From positions 1 through 47,937 of the forward strand of contig NZ_BDBP01000082.1 of assembly GCF_001613045.1 (NCBI RefSeq): 47,937 bases of DNA, read 5' to 3'. The notes below the pieces were generated by a model. That model did not search any database. It saw only the letters and a list, made by a program, of their open reading frames with translations, and was not told the DNA's origin. Of the stretch, positions 27,181 to 36,099 are shown piece after piece. Every line of letters begins with the position of its first letter. Position 1 is the stretch's first letter. The position numbers and the translations under genes were made by a program. This stretch comes from Nocardia lijiangensis NBRC 108240 (GTDB lineage Bacteria; Actinomycetota; Actinomycetes; Mycobacteriales; Mycobacteriaceae).

Positions 27181-28086
27181 TCAGTCGGCCAGCGCCGATG
27201 CCAGCCGTTCGTAACCCGGTCCGAGACGGCGGATCTCGGCGGCCAGCGTCGCATCGTCGGCGACGACCAGCGGATGCTGGAGGCCGCCGACGATTCGCGA
27301 CTGCTCGATGGCGATTCGGGCCGCGCGCTGCCGACCGACGATCGTCAGGCTCGAGGCGGCATCGGCGAGCCTGCGAGCGCCGAGACGGATACCGAACACC
27401 CCCAGCAGGTCTCGGGCGTCCGGCGACAGTCCCGCGTCGACCAACTCGGCGATGCGCTCGACGGAGTCCGCCGCTCCCGTCAGCCAGCGGAGGGCTCTCG
27501 GCACCGCGGCGTTCAGTGCCGCGTCGATGGAAACCGCACGCTCCCGGACGAATTCCGATCGCATGACGAAAGGAGCTTCGGCGTAGGCAATCTCGTCGGC
27601 CCGCCACGCCGCCACGAAATCGGAGGCGGGCAGCGTCGCGAAGGGATGCCCTTGCGGGTCGTGCAGCACGACGACGTCTGCCTCCATCGCGAGCGCTACG
27701 ACGTAGTGGTCCGCGCCGAGGGGCGCGCCGGAGCCGGGCCGGTAGCTCAGCAGCCCCATATCGAGCGGACCGACCAGGACCGGGCCGTGTTCGAGCGCGG
27801 CACGCAGGCGGTCTACGGCATCGGCGGCGGACCCGCCCTTCGCTCGCGTGCACTGCCACCCCAGCAGCTCGATCGCCGCGTCCAGTCCGATCTCCGGATG
27901 CCAGCCGACCGGATCGAAGTACGGTTGCACGCCCTCCACCTGCGCGCCGAACGGTGATCCGGTCAGGGTTTCGATCACCCCGACCGGCGGTGCGTGCTCA
28001 CCGAGCAGCATCGCCAGTGCGTTGCTGTAGCAGTAGGGACCGGAGCCGATGTAGGGATGCACGAGCTCCAGCCAACGGTCTGACAC
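27181..28086 (-). CDS. Papain-like (C39/BtrH_N-like) fold protein
   Basis: A 301-residue protein starting at ATG 28086. Residues 1-150 look like a papain-type fold: Cys19 in GPYCYSNALAMLL, His127 in GADHYVVALAM and Asp143 in VLHDPQGHP give a Cys-His-Asp set. The arrangement resembles C39 peptidases and the BtrH N-terminal acyltransferase domain. The C-terminal half is helical (RALRWLTGAADSVERIAELV). There is no signal peptide, so an intracellular acyl-transfer or peptidase role is possible but unproven. It is divergent from the DUF3703 gene. Confidence 0.6.
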   Translation of the reverse strand: MSDRWLELVHPYIGSGPYCYSNALAMLLGEHAPPVGVIETLTGSPFGAQVEGVQPYFDPVGWHPEIGLDAAIELLGWQCTRAKGGSAADAVDRLRAALEHGPVLVGPLDMGLLSYRPGSGAPLGADHYVVALAMEADVVVLHDPQGHPFATLPASDFVAAWRADEIAYAEAPFVMRSEFVRERAVSIDAALNAAVPRALRWLTGAADSVERIAELVDAGLSPDARDLLGVFGIRLGARRLADAASSLTIVGRQRAARIAIEQSRIVGGLQHPLVVADDATLAAEIRRLGPGYERLASALAD

Positions 28087-28184
28087 GGTGTGAGAGTCAA
28101 GACGCAGCAGGTTTGTTCAAGACTCCGGGCAGGCGGATAGGCGAGTCTCGAGGGCGAAGGCATTCCACGATTCCAGGAGAGACC

Positions 28185-28550
28185 ATGGCCCCCATGCCGC
28201 CTATCGTTCGTACCGCTTTCGAGGAGGAGCTGCGCGCCGCGAACGACGCCGCCGATCTCGACGCCATGTGGCGCGCGTTGGAGCGCGCGCACATCCTGTC
28301 CCAGCCGTGGCCGTGGCCGCACACCCGCTCGCACTGGCACATGCTGCGGCTGGCGCTGCGGTGCCACGACCGTCGTGAGGCGATCGGCCAGCTGATCCGG
28401 TTGTCGGGGGCCGGGCTCGGTTCGTCACTCGGCCGGGTGCCCATCGGCAATACCGGCCGCACCGCCGTCGGCATCATGACGCCCATGCCGATCCCGTCCG
28501 ACCTGGCATCGATCCTGGAAGCGGGTCGTCGCGAGACCGCGCGCACCTAG
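28185..28550 (+). CDS. DUF3703-family protein
   Basis: A 121-residue protein from ATG 28185, with ccaggagag upstream. The core (LDAMWRALERAHILSQPWPW, then HTRSHWHMLRLALRCHDRRE and QLIRLSGAGLGSSLGRVPIGN) is the signature of the DUF3703 family, conserved in actinobacteria and proteobacteria, with several His residues that could bind a metal. No function is established. The next gene starts 86 nt downstream. Confidence 0.8.
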   Translation: MAPMPPIVRTAFEEELRAANDAADLDAMWRALERAHILSQPWPWPHTRSHWHMLRLALRCHDRREAIGQLIRLSGAGLGSSLGRVPIGNTGRTAVGIMTPMPIPSDLASILEAGRRETART

Positions 28551-28636
28551 CCCGAATATCTACTACGGGCTGTCGTTTCGAGCGTAGGATGGCGGCAATC
28601 GGAAGTATCCGTGACCAGCTGAGGGGAGCCCGGGAA

Positions 28637-29182
28637 ATGCGAACCGTTCTTCGTATTCGGAGCCACCTGGGGGCGTTCCGGCGGGCACGCCGGAACCGTA
28701 CCGACCTCGTCGGCTGGCTGGGGCGCAGGCCGCAGCTGCTGGTGAGCACGGCGGTCTACGAGACCATGTCGATCTTCGCCAACCGCCTCGATCCGCATCT
28801 CAAAGATCTGGCCGAGCTGAAGACCGCGGGCTTGGTGAACTGCGAATTCTGTCTCGACATCGGCTCGGCCATCGCGCAGTCCGCCGGGGTCACCGAGCGG
28901 CAGATCACCGATCTGCCGCGCTATCGGACCAGCGACGCCTACACCGAGCTGGAGAAACTGGTCATCTCCTACGCCGAGGCCGTCACGGCGACGCCTGCGA
29001 TCGAACTCGGCGAGCTGCGCGACCAGCTGCTGACCCATCTCACCAAGGCGCAGCTCGCCGAGCTGGCCGCCGCCATCGCCTGGGAGAACCAGCGCGCTCG
29101 CCTCAACCAGGCGCTCGGCGTGCGGCCCACCGGCATGTCCGAGGGCATGGCGTGCGCGATTCCCGAGTCGCGCATGGGCTGA
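28637..29182 (+). CDS. Carboxymuconolactone decarboxylase/AhpD-like protein
   Basis: A 181-residue protein. ATG 28637 is preferred because gaggggag lies 8 nt upstream; ATG 28589 would add 16 residues without a ribosome site. The AhpD-like core has the redox motif NCEFCLDIGSA (Cys69 and Cys72) followed by helices (YTELEKLVISYAEAVTATP and LAELAAAIAWENQRARLNQA). Such proteins act as thiol peroxidase partners or small-molecule decarboxylases. The CxxC favours a redox role. Substrate unknown. Confidence 0.82.
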   Translation: MRTVLRIRSHLGAFRRARRNRTDLVGWLGRRPQLLVSTAVYETMSIFANRLDPHLKDLAELKTAGLVNCEFCLDIGSAIAQSAGVTERQITDLPRYRTSDAYTELEKLVISYAEAVTATPAIELGELRDQLLTHLTKAQLAELAAAIAWENQRARLNQALGVRPTGMSEGMACAIPESRMG

Positions 29183-29241
29183 GCGGTCGGGAGCGCTGTC
29201 CCGGATCGGATGACCGGGCGGCGCCCTGGCATCATCCGACC

Positions 29242-30000
29242 ATGGTCATTCCCAGCGTCTTGCCGGAACGTCCGTCCATCGGAACCCCCTTTCGCACGGG
29301 GTGGCCGGTCCGTCTCGCCGACACCGACAGGGAACAGCGGCTTCGCCTCGACGCGGTGGCCCGCTACCTGCAGGACATCGGCTTCGAACACCTCGACGCG
29401 GTCGAGGATGGCGACGCGCACCGCGGCTGGGTGGTGCGCCGCACGGTGATCGACGTGCTCGAGCCCGTGAGGTGGGGCGAGCGGGTCACCCTGCAGCGCT
29501 GGTGCTCGGCCCTGTCCAACCGCTGGTGCAACATGCGCGTGCAGATCTTCGGCAGCGCGGGCGGCCGCATCGAGACCGAGGCCTTCCTCATCCACTTCGG
29601 TATCGACAGCGGCGTGCCGACCCGGATGAGCGACCGCTTCATGGCCCCGATGCTGGCCAGCACGACCGAGCATCGCCTGCGCTGGAAGGCCGCCCTCACC
29701 GACCCCGCGCCCGATGCGGCGGCGGCCGACGTCGAGGTGCTGCCGTTCCCGCTTCGGGTGGCCGACATCGACGTGCTCGATCACGTCAACAACGCGGTCT
29801 ACCTCGGTGCGCTGGAGGAACTGCTGGCCGGGCACAGCGACCTGATCGCGACCCCGTACCGGGTGATCATCGAGTACGCCAAGCCGCTCGAGTCCCGCGA
29901 CGAGGTCCGGGTGATCGGCCGCCGCGTCGACCACACCCTGGACGCCTGGCTCGCCGTCGGCGACGAAGTGCGCGCGGTGGCCCGCGTGACCCCGCTCTGA
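29242..30000 (+). CDS. Acyl-ACP thioesterase
   Basis: A 252-residue double-hotdog protein from ATG 29242. No ribosome site precedes it, and catcat 7-12 nt upstream could be a degenerate -10, so a leaderless start is possible. It begins GTPFRTGWPVRLADTDREQR, continues LDAVARYLQDIGFEHLDAVE, and the second hotdog has LRVADIDVLDHVNNAVYLGA, the signature of the FatA/FatB-type acyl-ACP thioesterase family found in actinobacteria. It would release free fatty acid from acyl-ACP. The carboxylic acid reductase gene follows after 109 nt on the same strand. Confidence 0.85.
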   Translation: MVIPSVLPERPSIGTPFRTGWPVRLADTDREQRLRLDAVARYLQDIGFEHLDAVEDGDAHRGWVVRRTVIDVLEPVRWGERVTLQRWCSALSNRWCNMRVQIFGSAGGRIETEAFLIHFGIDSGVPTRMSDRFMAPMLASTTEHRLRWKAALTDPAPDAAAADVEVLPFPLRVADIDVLDHVNNAVYLGALEELLAGHSDLIATPYRVIIEYAKPLESRDEVRVIGRRVDHTLDAWLAVGDEVRAVARVTPL

Positions 30001-30109
30001 ATCGGCGGCTGTGACGATGCGGTCTCGGGCTCCGCGGAACCCGTGACCGAGATCCTTAGGTGAGCTAACGTGTCGAAGGGGACCAGTAGCTCATCGTGGA
30101 GGCGGGTCA

Positions 30110-33100
30110 ATGGCGGACGAAGCGCGGGCTGTGCGACAGACCGAGCGGATCGCGCGGTTGTATGCCGAGCATCCGCAGATCCGGGACGCGGCACCGAGCC
30201 GGGAGATCAGCGAGCTGATCCGGCAGCCGGGCATGCGATTGCCGCGCCTCGTGGAAACCCTCATGACCGGCTACGCCGACCGCCCCGCGCTCGGACAGCG
30301 CTCGGTACAGCTGAGCACCGATCCGCGGACCGGCCGCCGGACGACGCGGCTGCTGCCGACCTTCGACACCATGACCTACGGCGAGGCGTGGGCGCGCATC
30401 GGCGCGGTCGCCGCCCACTGGCGTCACGAAATCTCGGTGCGCGCGGGAGATTTCATCGCCATTCTCGGTTTCACCAGCGCCGAGTACACCATCCTGGATC
30501 TGGCCTGCGTGCACGTCGGCGCGATCGCGGTGCCGCTGCAAGCCGCCGCGCCCGTCGCGCAGCTGCGCCCCGTCCTCGCCGAGACCGCCCCGCGGATCCT
30601 CGCCACCGGTCTCGACCTGCTCGATCACGCCGTGGCCTGTGTGCTCGACGGCCACGCTCCGGAGCGCTTGATCGTCTTCGGCTACCACCCGGGCGACGAC
30701 GATCACCGCGAGGCGCTGGAATCGGCTCGCCGCCGCCTGGTCGGCGTCCCGACCGTGGTCGACACCCTGGACGACATCATCACCCACGGCCGCGGACTCC
30801 CGCCCGCGCCCCTGCGCGATCCTGAAGACGACGCGCTGACGCTGCTCGTCTACACCTCGGGCAGCACCGGGACGCCGAAGGGCGCGATGTACTCGGGCAG
30901 TTTGGTGACCGCGATGTGGCTGGCCCAGCCGCTGGTCGCGGCGATCAACCTCAACTACATGCCGATGAGTCACGTGGCGGGCCGGATGACCCTGTACGGG
31001 GTGCTGGCCCGCGGCGGCACGGCGTATTTCACCGCGGCCAGCGATATGTCGACGTTGTTCGAGGACCTTGCCCTGGTGCGGCCCACCGAGCTGTTCTTCG
31101 TACCGCGCGTGTGCGACATGGTCTTTCAGCGTTATCAGAGCGAGCTCGATCGCAGGGCGGGCGCGGGCGTCGCCGCCGCCGATCTGGAGGCCGCGGTGAA
31201 AACCGAACTCCAGCAGGACTTCTTCGGCGGTCGCTACATGACCGCGATCTGCGGCAGCGCCCCGCTGGCCGCCGAGATGAAGACCTTCATGGAGTCCGTG
31301 CTCGACCTGGACCTGCACGACGGCTACGGCTCCACCGAGGCGGGCGGCGGACTGGTCATCGACACGGTGGTGCGCAGGCCACCCGTTCTCGACTACAAGC
31401 TCCTCGACGTGCCGGAACTCGGCTATTTCCACACCGATTCGCCGTATCCGCGCGGCGAGCTGCTGCTGAAGACGACCGCGATGATCTCCGGGTACTACCG
31501 GCGCCCTGAGCTCGACGCCGAGATCTTCGACGACGACGGCTTCTACCGCACCGGCGACATCGTCGCCGAACTCGGCCCGGATCGCCTCGTCTACGTCGAC
31601 CGGCGCAACAACGTAGTGAAGCTGTCCCAGGGCGAATTCGTGACGGTCGCCAAGCTGGAGGCCGTGTTCGCGGGCAGTCCGCTGGTGCGGCAGATCTTCG
31701 TGCACGGCAGCAGCGAGCGCGCCTATCTGCTCGCGGTGATCGTGCCCACCGCCGACGCGCTGGCCCGCTGGGAGGGCGCGGAACTGGCCGCGGCGCTGAG
31801 CGCGTCGCTGCACCAGGTCGCCAAGGACGCGGAGCTGAATTCCTATGAGATCCCACGCGATTTCCTGATCGAGACCGAGCCGTTCAGTGCCGCGAACGGA
31901 CTGCTGTCCGGTATCGGAAAGCTGTTGCGCCCCAAAATGAAGCAGCGGTACGGCGAACGGCTGGAGCAGCTCTACGCCGAGCTCGCCGCGGCGCAGAACG
32001 AGGAACTGCTCGCGCTGCGCCACGAGTCCGCGACACGACCGGTGCTGGAAACCGTCGGCCGGGCGACCCGCGCCCTGCTCGGCTGTGCGGGCACGGATAT
32101 TCGTCCCGACGCGCATTTCACCGATCTCGGCGGCGATTCGCTGTCGGCTCTGTCGCTGTCGAACTTGCTCGGCGAACTGTTCGGCGTCGAGGTGCCGGTC
32201 GGCGTGGTCACCAGCCCGGCGAACGACCTGCGCGGGCTCGCCGACTACATCGACGCCGCACGTTCCGGGGGGACGCGACGGCCGAGCTTCGTCGCCGTGC
32301 ACGGCGACACCGGCCGGGTCACGGCCGCGCAGCTCACACTGGAGGCGTTCCTCGATCCGGTGACACTGGCCACCGCCGCGGACCTGCCCTTGGCCGCCGA
32401 TCCTGCCGGGACCGTCCTGCTCACCGGAGCCAACGGGTATCTCGGGCGCTTCCTCTGCCTGGAATGGCTCGAACGGTTGAATGCCACCGGCGGCCACCTG
32501 ATCTGCCTGGTGCGCGGCGCCGACGAGTACGCCGCACGCAAACGGCTCGACGAGGCCTTCGACACCGGCGACGCCGACTTGATCGATCGCTTCCACGAGC
32601 TGGCCGAGCGCGGCCTCGAGGTGCTCGCGGGCGATATCGGCGAACCGAATCTCGGTGTGGACGAGGCGACTTGGCGGCGTCTGGCCGCGGACGTCGACCT
32701 CGTCGTGCATCCCGCCGCGCTGGTCAACCACGTGCTGCCGTACCGGCAGCTGTTCGGCCCCAACGTGGTCGGCACGGCCGAACTGATTCGCCTGGCGCTG
32801 ACCACGCGCCGCAAGCCGATCACCTACCTGTCGACGGTGGCGGTCGCCGCGCAGATAGATCCGTCGAAGTTCGCCGAGGACGGCGACATTCGCGAGATGA
32901 GCCCGGTCCGGGTCGTGGACCAGAGCTACGCCAACGGGTACGGCACCAGCAAGTGGGCGGGTGAAGTGCTGCTGCGCGAGGCCAATGATCGCTTCGCGCT
33001 CCCGGTCGCCGTCTTTCGCTCGGACATGATCCTGGCGCACAGCCGATTCGCCGGTCAGCTCAACCTGCCCGACATGTTCACCCGGTTGCTGCTCAGCCTG

Positions 33101-33598
33101 CTCGTCACCGGCATCGCACCCGCCTCGTTCTATGAGACCAATGGCGCAGAGCAGCGTCCTCGCGCCCATTACGACGGCCTGCCAGCGGATTTCACCGCCG
33201 CCGCCATCGCCGCGCTCGGCGCCGCGACCACCGCAGGCTTCCACAGCTACGACGTGCTCAACCCGCACGACGACGGAATCTCCTTGGACACCTTCGTCGA
33301 TTGGCTGATCGAGGCGGGGCACCCGATCCACCGCATCGCCGACTACGACGACTGGTTCGCCCGTTTCGAATCCGCGCTGCGCGCGCTCCCCGAGCACCGG
33401 CGCACCCACACCTTGCTTCCGCTGCTGCGCGCGTACCGGCGTCCGGCGCCGCCCCTGCACGGCGCGGCCCTGCCCGCAGCGAATTTCCGCGCCGCGGTCC
33501 GATCGCTCGGACTCCCCGGTGCAGCGGACATCCCGCACCTGTCGCGGCCCCTCATCGAGAAGTACGTCAGCGATCTGCGGCGGCGCGGACTGCTCTGA
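30110..33598 (+). CDS. car: Carboxylic acid reductase (adenylation-PCP-reductase)
   Basis: A 1162-residue enzyme from ATG 30110, with tggaggcggg upstream. The adenylation domain (about 1-640) has LVYTSGSTGTPKGAMYS near 247, YGSTEAGGG near 405 and YRTGDIV. The carrier domain has LGGDSLSALS with the phosphopantetheine serine at 677. The reductase domain has the NADPH motif LTGANGYLGR near 771 and the catalytic YGTSK (Tyr944 and Lys948). Length and layout match Nocardia/Mycobacterium CARs, which reduce aryl or fatty acids to aldehydes with ATP and NADPH. A phosphopantetheinyl transferase is required and is not in the window. The neighbouring thioesterase suggests fatty acids as natural substrate. 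Confidence 0.95.
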   Translation: MADEARAVRQTERIARLYAEHPQIRDAAPSREISELIRQPGMRLPRLVETLMTGYADRPALGQRSVQLSTDPRTGRRTTRLLPTFDTMTYGEAWARIGAVAAHWRHEISVRAGDFIAILGFTSAEYTILDLACVHVGAIAVPLQAAAPVAQLRPVLAETAPRILATGLDLLDHAVACVLDGHAPERLIVFGYHPGDDDHREALESARRRLVGVPTVVDTLDDIITHGRGLPPAPLRDPEDDALTLLVYTSGSTGTPKGAMYSGSLVTAMWLAQPLVAAINLNYMPMSHVAGRMTLYGVLARGGTAYFTAASDMSTLFEDLALVRPTELFFVPRVCDMVFQRYQSELDRRAGAGVAAADLEAAVKTELQQDFFGGRYMTAICGSAPLAAEMKTFMESVLDLDLHDGYGSTEAGGGLVIDTVVRRPPVLDYKLLDVPELGYFHTDSPYPRGELLLKTTAMISGYYRRPELDAEIFDDDGFYRTGDIVAELGPDRLVYVDRRNNVVKLSQGEFVTVAKLEAVFAGSPLVRQIFVHGSSERAYLLAVIVPTADALARWEGAELAAALSASLHQVAKDAELNSYEIPRDFLIETEPFSAANGLLSGIGKLLRPKMKQRYGERLEQLYAELAAAQNEELLALRHESATRPVLETVGRATRALLGCAGTDIRPDAHFTDLGGDSLSALSLSNLLGELFGVEVPVGVVTSPANDLRGLADYIDAARSGGTRRPSFVAVHGDTGRVTAAQLTLEAFLDPVTLATAADLPLAADPAGTVLLTGANGYLGRFLCLEWLERLNATGGHLICLVRGADEYAARKRLDEAFDTGDADLIDRFHELAERGLEVLAGDIGEPNLGVDEATWRRLAADVDLVVHPAALVNHVLPYRQLFGPNVVGTAELIRLALTTRRKPITYLSTVAVAAQIDPSKFAEDGDIREMSPVRVVDQSYANGYGTSKWAGEVLLREANDRFALPVAVFRSDMILAHSRFAGQLNLPDMFTRLLLSLLVTGIAPASFYETNGAEQRPRAHYDGLPADFTAAAIAALGAATTAGFHSYDVLNPHDDGISLDTFVDWLIEAGHPIHRIADYDDWFARFESALRALPEHRRTHTLLPLLRAYRRPAPPLHGAALPAANFRAAVRSLGLPGAADIPHLSRPLIEKYVSDLRRRGLL

Positions 33599-33613
33599 TC
33601 GGTGCCGCACAGA

Positions 33614-33657
33614 GCCGAGGCGCCGCGCACCGACGTTGCGGTGCGCGGCGCCTCGGC
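33614..33657. terminator. Bidirectional hairpin terminator between car and the sulfur operon
   Basis: A perfect 19-bp stem (33614-33632 with 33639-33657) around a 6-nt loop, placed between the convergent car and dioxygenase genes. The T tract is missing on both sides, but the symmetric stem suits termination of both transcripts. Confidence 0.85.
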
Positions 33658-33665
33658 GCTCGGAA

Positions 33666-34595
33666 TCAGGAGCCCACGAACTGATCTCCCGCGATCGACC
33701 GGGACGGTGCGCCGTCGACGCCTACCGGAATGTCGCCTTCGAGCGTCGTCCGGTAGAGCACCCGGGTGACGTCGAGGTGCTCGAGGTCGCTCGGGGCCAA
33801 GTGGGCGGTGGCCCGGTTGTCCCAGAACGCCAGACTGCCCTTCTCCCAACGGAACCGGACGGTGTACGCGGGATCGGACAGCTCGTCGAACAGCAGCTTC
33901 AGCACCGCGTCGCTCTGGCGCGGGCTGAGTCCGACGATCCGGGTGGTGAAGCCCGGGTTGACGAACAGAACGCGCTCCCCGGTGACCGGATGCACCCGCA
34001 CCACCGGGTGTTCGGTGATCAGCGGCGCCTTGGCCACCTTCTTCGCGTAGTCGCTGTCCTCGTGCCACGCGGGCTGTCTGCCGCCGAACCGGTGCTCGGC
34101 ACGCAGACCGTCCACGAATGTCCTGAGCACCTCGGGCAGGCCCGCGTAGGCGGCGGCCAGGTTGGTCCAGCTGGTGTCGCCGCCGCGTTCCGGTGCGATC
34201 TCCGCGCGCAGCAGCGAGGCGGCGGGCGGGTTGATCAGCGGCGAGACATCGGTGTGCCAGTGGTTGGTGTAGCTGAACTTGCGCACGCCGAAACGCTTTT
34301 CGTACAGGCGGCTGTCCACGGCGAGGATCTCCGGGAACTCGGTGGGCGCGTCGTCGTACGGGTGCGAGGGCGTGACGGAGCCGAAGCGCCGGGAGAACGC
34401 GATCTGTTCGGCGTGGCCGATGTGCTGGTCGCGGAAGAACAACACCTTGTGCGCGTGCAGCGCGGCGGTGATGTCGGCGACCTGCTGGTCGGTGAGATCG
34501 GTTCCCAGATCGACGCCGGTGACCTCGGCGCCGATGTGCCCGGCGACGGGGGCGATGTGGGCGGTGCTGGTCGGAGCTTCGCTGACGGTGGTCAT
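33666..34595 (-). CDS. TauD/TfdA-family 2-oxoglutarate dioxygenase
   Basis: A 309-residue Fe(II)/2-oxoglutarate enzyme starting at ATG 34595. The facial triad is HWHTD (His114 and Asp116) and His265 in NRATAHLAP, with the 2-oxoglutarate-binding arginine in TRVLYRTT (278 or 282). Homologues cleave taurine, alkyl sulfates (AtsK) or similar sulfur compounds and release sulfite or sulfate. It is the last gene of the sulfur operon. The start overlaps the stop of a 35-codon leader ORF (ATGA) and has no good ribosome site of its own, which suggests translational coupling. Confidence 0.9.
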   Translation of the reverse strand: MTTVSEAPTSTAHIAPVAGHIGAEVTGVDLGTDLTDQQVADITAALHAHKVLFFRDQHIGHAEQIAFSRRFGSVTPSHPYDDAPTEFPEILAVDSRLYEKRFGVRKFSYTNHWHTDVSPLINPPAASLLRAEIAPERGGDTSWTNLAAAYAGLPEVLRTFVDGLRAEHRFGGRQPAWHEDSDYAKKVAKAPLITEHPVVRVHPVTGERVLFVNPGFTTRIVGLSPRQSDAVLKLLFDELSDPAYTVRFRWEKGSLAFWDNRATAHLAPSDLEHLDVTRVLYRTTLEGDIPVGVDGAPSRSIAGDQFVGS

Positions 34596-34699
34596 TGTCG
34601 TGTCTTTCGGGAGGTGATCGGCGGTGGGCGGCGGTCACGGCGACAGTTGCTGCTGCCCATACGCATGTAGTCGACCTCGAGTCGTCGGATCAGCGGCAT
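34592..34699 (-). CDS. Internal cysteine leader peptide (second copy) before the dioxygenase
   Basis: A 35-residue ORF from ATG 34699 to TGA 34592-34594, whose stop overlaps the dioxygenase start. Residues 2-21 read PLIRR, LE, VDYMRMGSSNCRR in order and align without gaps with the operon-entrance leader (12 of 20 identical: PLIRR, VD, MR, CRR). The pattern RRxVDxxRx...C is that of actinobacterial short leader peptides found upstream of sulfur genes. The single Cys codon is TGT, followed by CGC-CG as in the other copy. A basic tail of 14 residues follows. No ribosome site is visible, so it may be translated by read-on from the upstream gene or from a leaderless transcript. Confidence 0.65.
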   Translation of the reverse strand: MPLIRRLEVDYMRMGSSNCRRDRRPPPITSRKTRQ

Positions 34700-34722
34700 G
34701 GCACTGGTGGTTCGGTGCGTGC

Positions 34723-36069
34723 TCAGGCGCTCGCGCGCGTGGCGCTGTGCGCGAACTGGTTGTCCACGGGGTCGAGGCCGTAGTGCCCGCGCAGCGTGGT
34801 CGCCGTGTACTCCGTGCGGAAGAGCCCGCGGTCCTGCAGGATCGGCACCACCCGGTCGACGAAGTCGGTGAGCCCGCCGGGCAGGTACGGGGGCATGATG
34901 TTGAACCCGTCGGCGGCGTCGTTCTCGAACCAGGTCTGCAGTTCGTCGGCGATCTGCTCCGGTGTCCCGGCGAAGGTGCGGTGCCCGCGCCCGCCGCCGA
35001 GCTTGCCGATGAGCTGGCGCACCGTGAGCTGCTCCTGCTCGGCGAGCTCCTTCACGAGCGTGAATCGGCTCTTGCCGCCCTCGATCTCGCTCTCCGCGGG
35101 CAGCGGAGGCAGCGGCGCGTCCAGCGCGTGCGCGGTCAGGTCGACGCCGAGCAGGCCGGACAGCTGGCGCAGCGCGTAGTCGGGGGAGATGAGGTCGGTG
35201 AATTCCTGCTCGAGGGCGCGCGCCTGCTCGGGGGTGTCGGCAATGAACGGCACCAGGCCGGGCAGCACCTTCAGCTCGCCTGCCGAGCGCCCGTACTTGG
35301 GCAGCCGCGACTTCAGGTCGCGATAGAACCGCTGCCCTTCCTCGAGCGTGCGCTGCGCGGTGAACACCGCCTCGGCGTACTGGGCGGCGAACTCTTTGCC
35401 GCTCTCCGAGGAACCGGCCTGCACCAGCAGCGGCCGCCCCTGCGGGCTGCGCGGCGCGTTGAGCGGGCCGCGGACGCGGAACCGCTCGCCCGCGTGATCG
35501 ATGGTGTGCACCCGGTCCGGATCGGCGAACACGCCGGACTCCTCGTCGAGCACGATCGCCTCCGATTCCCAGCTGTCCCACAGTTGGACGGCGACGTCGA
35601 CGAACTCCGTCGCCCGTTCGTAGCGGCGCGCGTGCTCCGGGATGGCGTCGTAACCGAAGTTGAACGCCTCCTGCTCGTTACCGGAGGTGACGATGTTCCA
35701 GCCCGCCCGGCCGCCGCTGAGGTGATCCAGCGAGGCGAAGACGCGGGCCAGGTTGAACGGCTCGTTGTAGGTCGTCGACGCGGTCGCGATGAGCCCGATC
35801 CGTTCGGTCGCCGTGGCGATCGCCGACAGCAGGGTCACCGGCTCGAAGACGGCCAGCGTGTTGCGTTTGATCTGCGGACCGACCGCGAGCCCGTCGGCGA
35901 AGAAGACGGAATCGAGCTTGCCGCGCTCGGCGATCCGCCCGAGCTCCTGGAAATGCGCGACGTCGAGCACCCGGCGCGCCTCGGTACGCGGGTGCCGCCA
36001 GGCGGCCTCGTGATGGCCGACGCCCATCAGAAAGGCGTTGAGGTGAAAGGTTTTACGAGGTTCGGACAT
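34723..36069 (-). CDS. FMN-dependent monooxygenase (NtaA/SnaA/DszA family)
   Basis: A 448-residue TIM-barrel monooxygenase starting at ATG 36069 (SEPRKTFHLNAFLMGVGHHE). Family segments include DSVFFADGLAV, ATERIGLIATASTTYNEPF, FASLDHLSGGRAGWNIVTS, GRPLLVQAGSSESGKEFAA and GFNIMPPYLPGGLTDFVD. These enzymes use reduced FMN from a partner reductase to attack sulfones, sulfonates or chelators. The transporter and dioxygenase neighbours point to organosulfur desulfurisation. No flavin reductase gene lies in the window. It starts 30 nt after the permease stop. Confidence 0.9.
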   Translation of the reverse strand: MSEPRKTFHLNAFLMGVGHHEAAWRHPRTEARRVLDVAHFQELGRIAERGKLDSVFFADGLAVGPQIKRNTLAVFEPVTLLSAIATATERIGLIATASTTYNEPFNLARVFASLDHLSGGRAGWNIVTSGNEQEAFNFGYDAIPEHARRYERATEFVDVAVQLWDSWESEAIVLDEESGVFADPDRVHTIDHAGERFRVRGPLNAPRSPQGRPLLVQAGSSESGKEFAAQYAEAVFTAQRTLEEGQRFYRDLKSRLPKYGRSAGELKVLPGLVPFIADTPEQARALEQEFTDLISPDYALRQLSGLLGVDLTAHALDAPLPPLPAESEIEGGKSRFTLVKELAEQEQLTVRQLIGKLGGGRGHRTFAGTPEQIADELQTWFENDAADGFNIMPPYLPGGLTDFVDRVVPILQDRGLFRTEYTATTLRGHYGLDPVDNQFAHSATRASA

Positions 36070-36099
36070 GGGGTTCTGCGTTCTTTCGGAAGGGCACGA

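Noticed and set aside
30055..30073. IdeR/DtxR-like iron box (ttaggtgagctaac) upstream of car
   Set aside because: Only one half matches well; the second half needs a one-base deletion and then diverges. Not enough to claim iron control.
30107..33610. 1167-codon minus-strand frame opposite car
   Set aside because: Exact antisense shadow of the carboxylic acid reductase gene, with no recognisable domain.
34624..34720. Plus-strand frame with a strong ribosome-like site and a CCC cysteine triplet (DSCCCPYAC), resembling polycysteine leader ORFs
   Set aside because: It is antisense to the sulfur operon, runs on for hundreds of codons without a nearby stop, and no plus-strand gene follows. The triplet is the complement of the second leader ORF.
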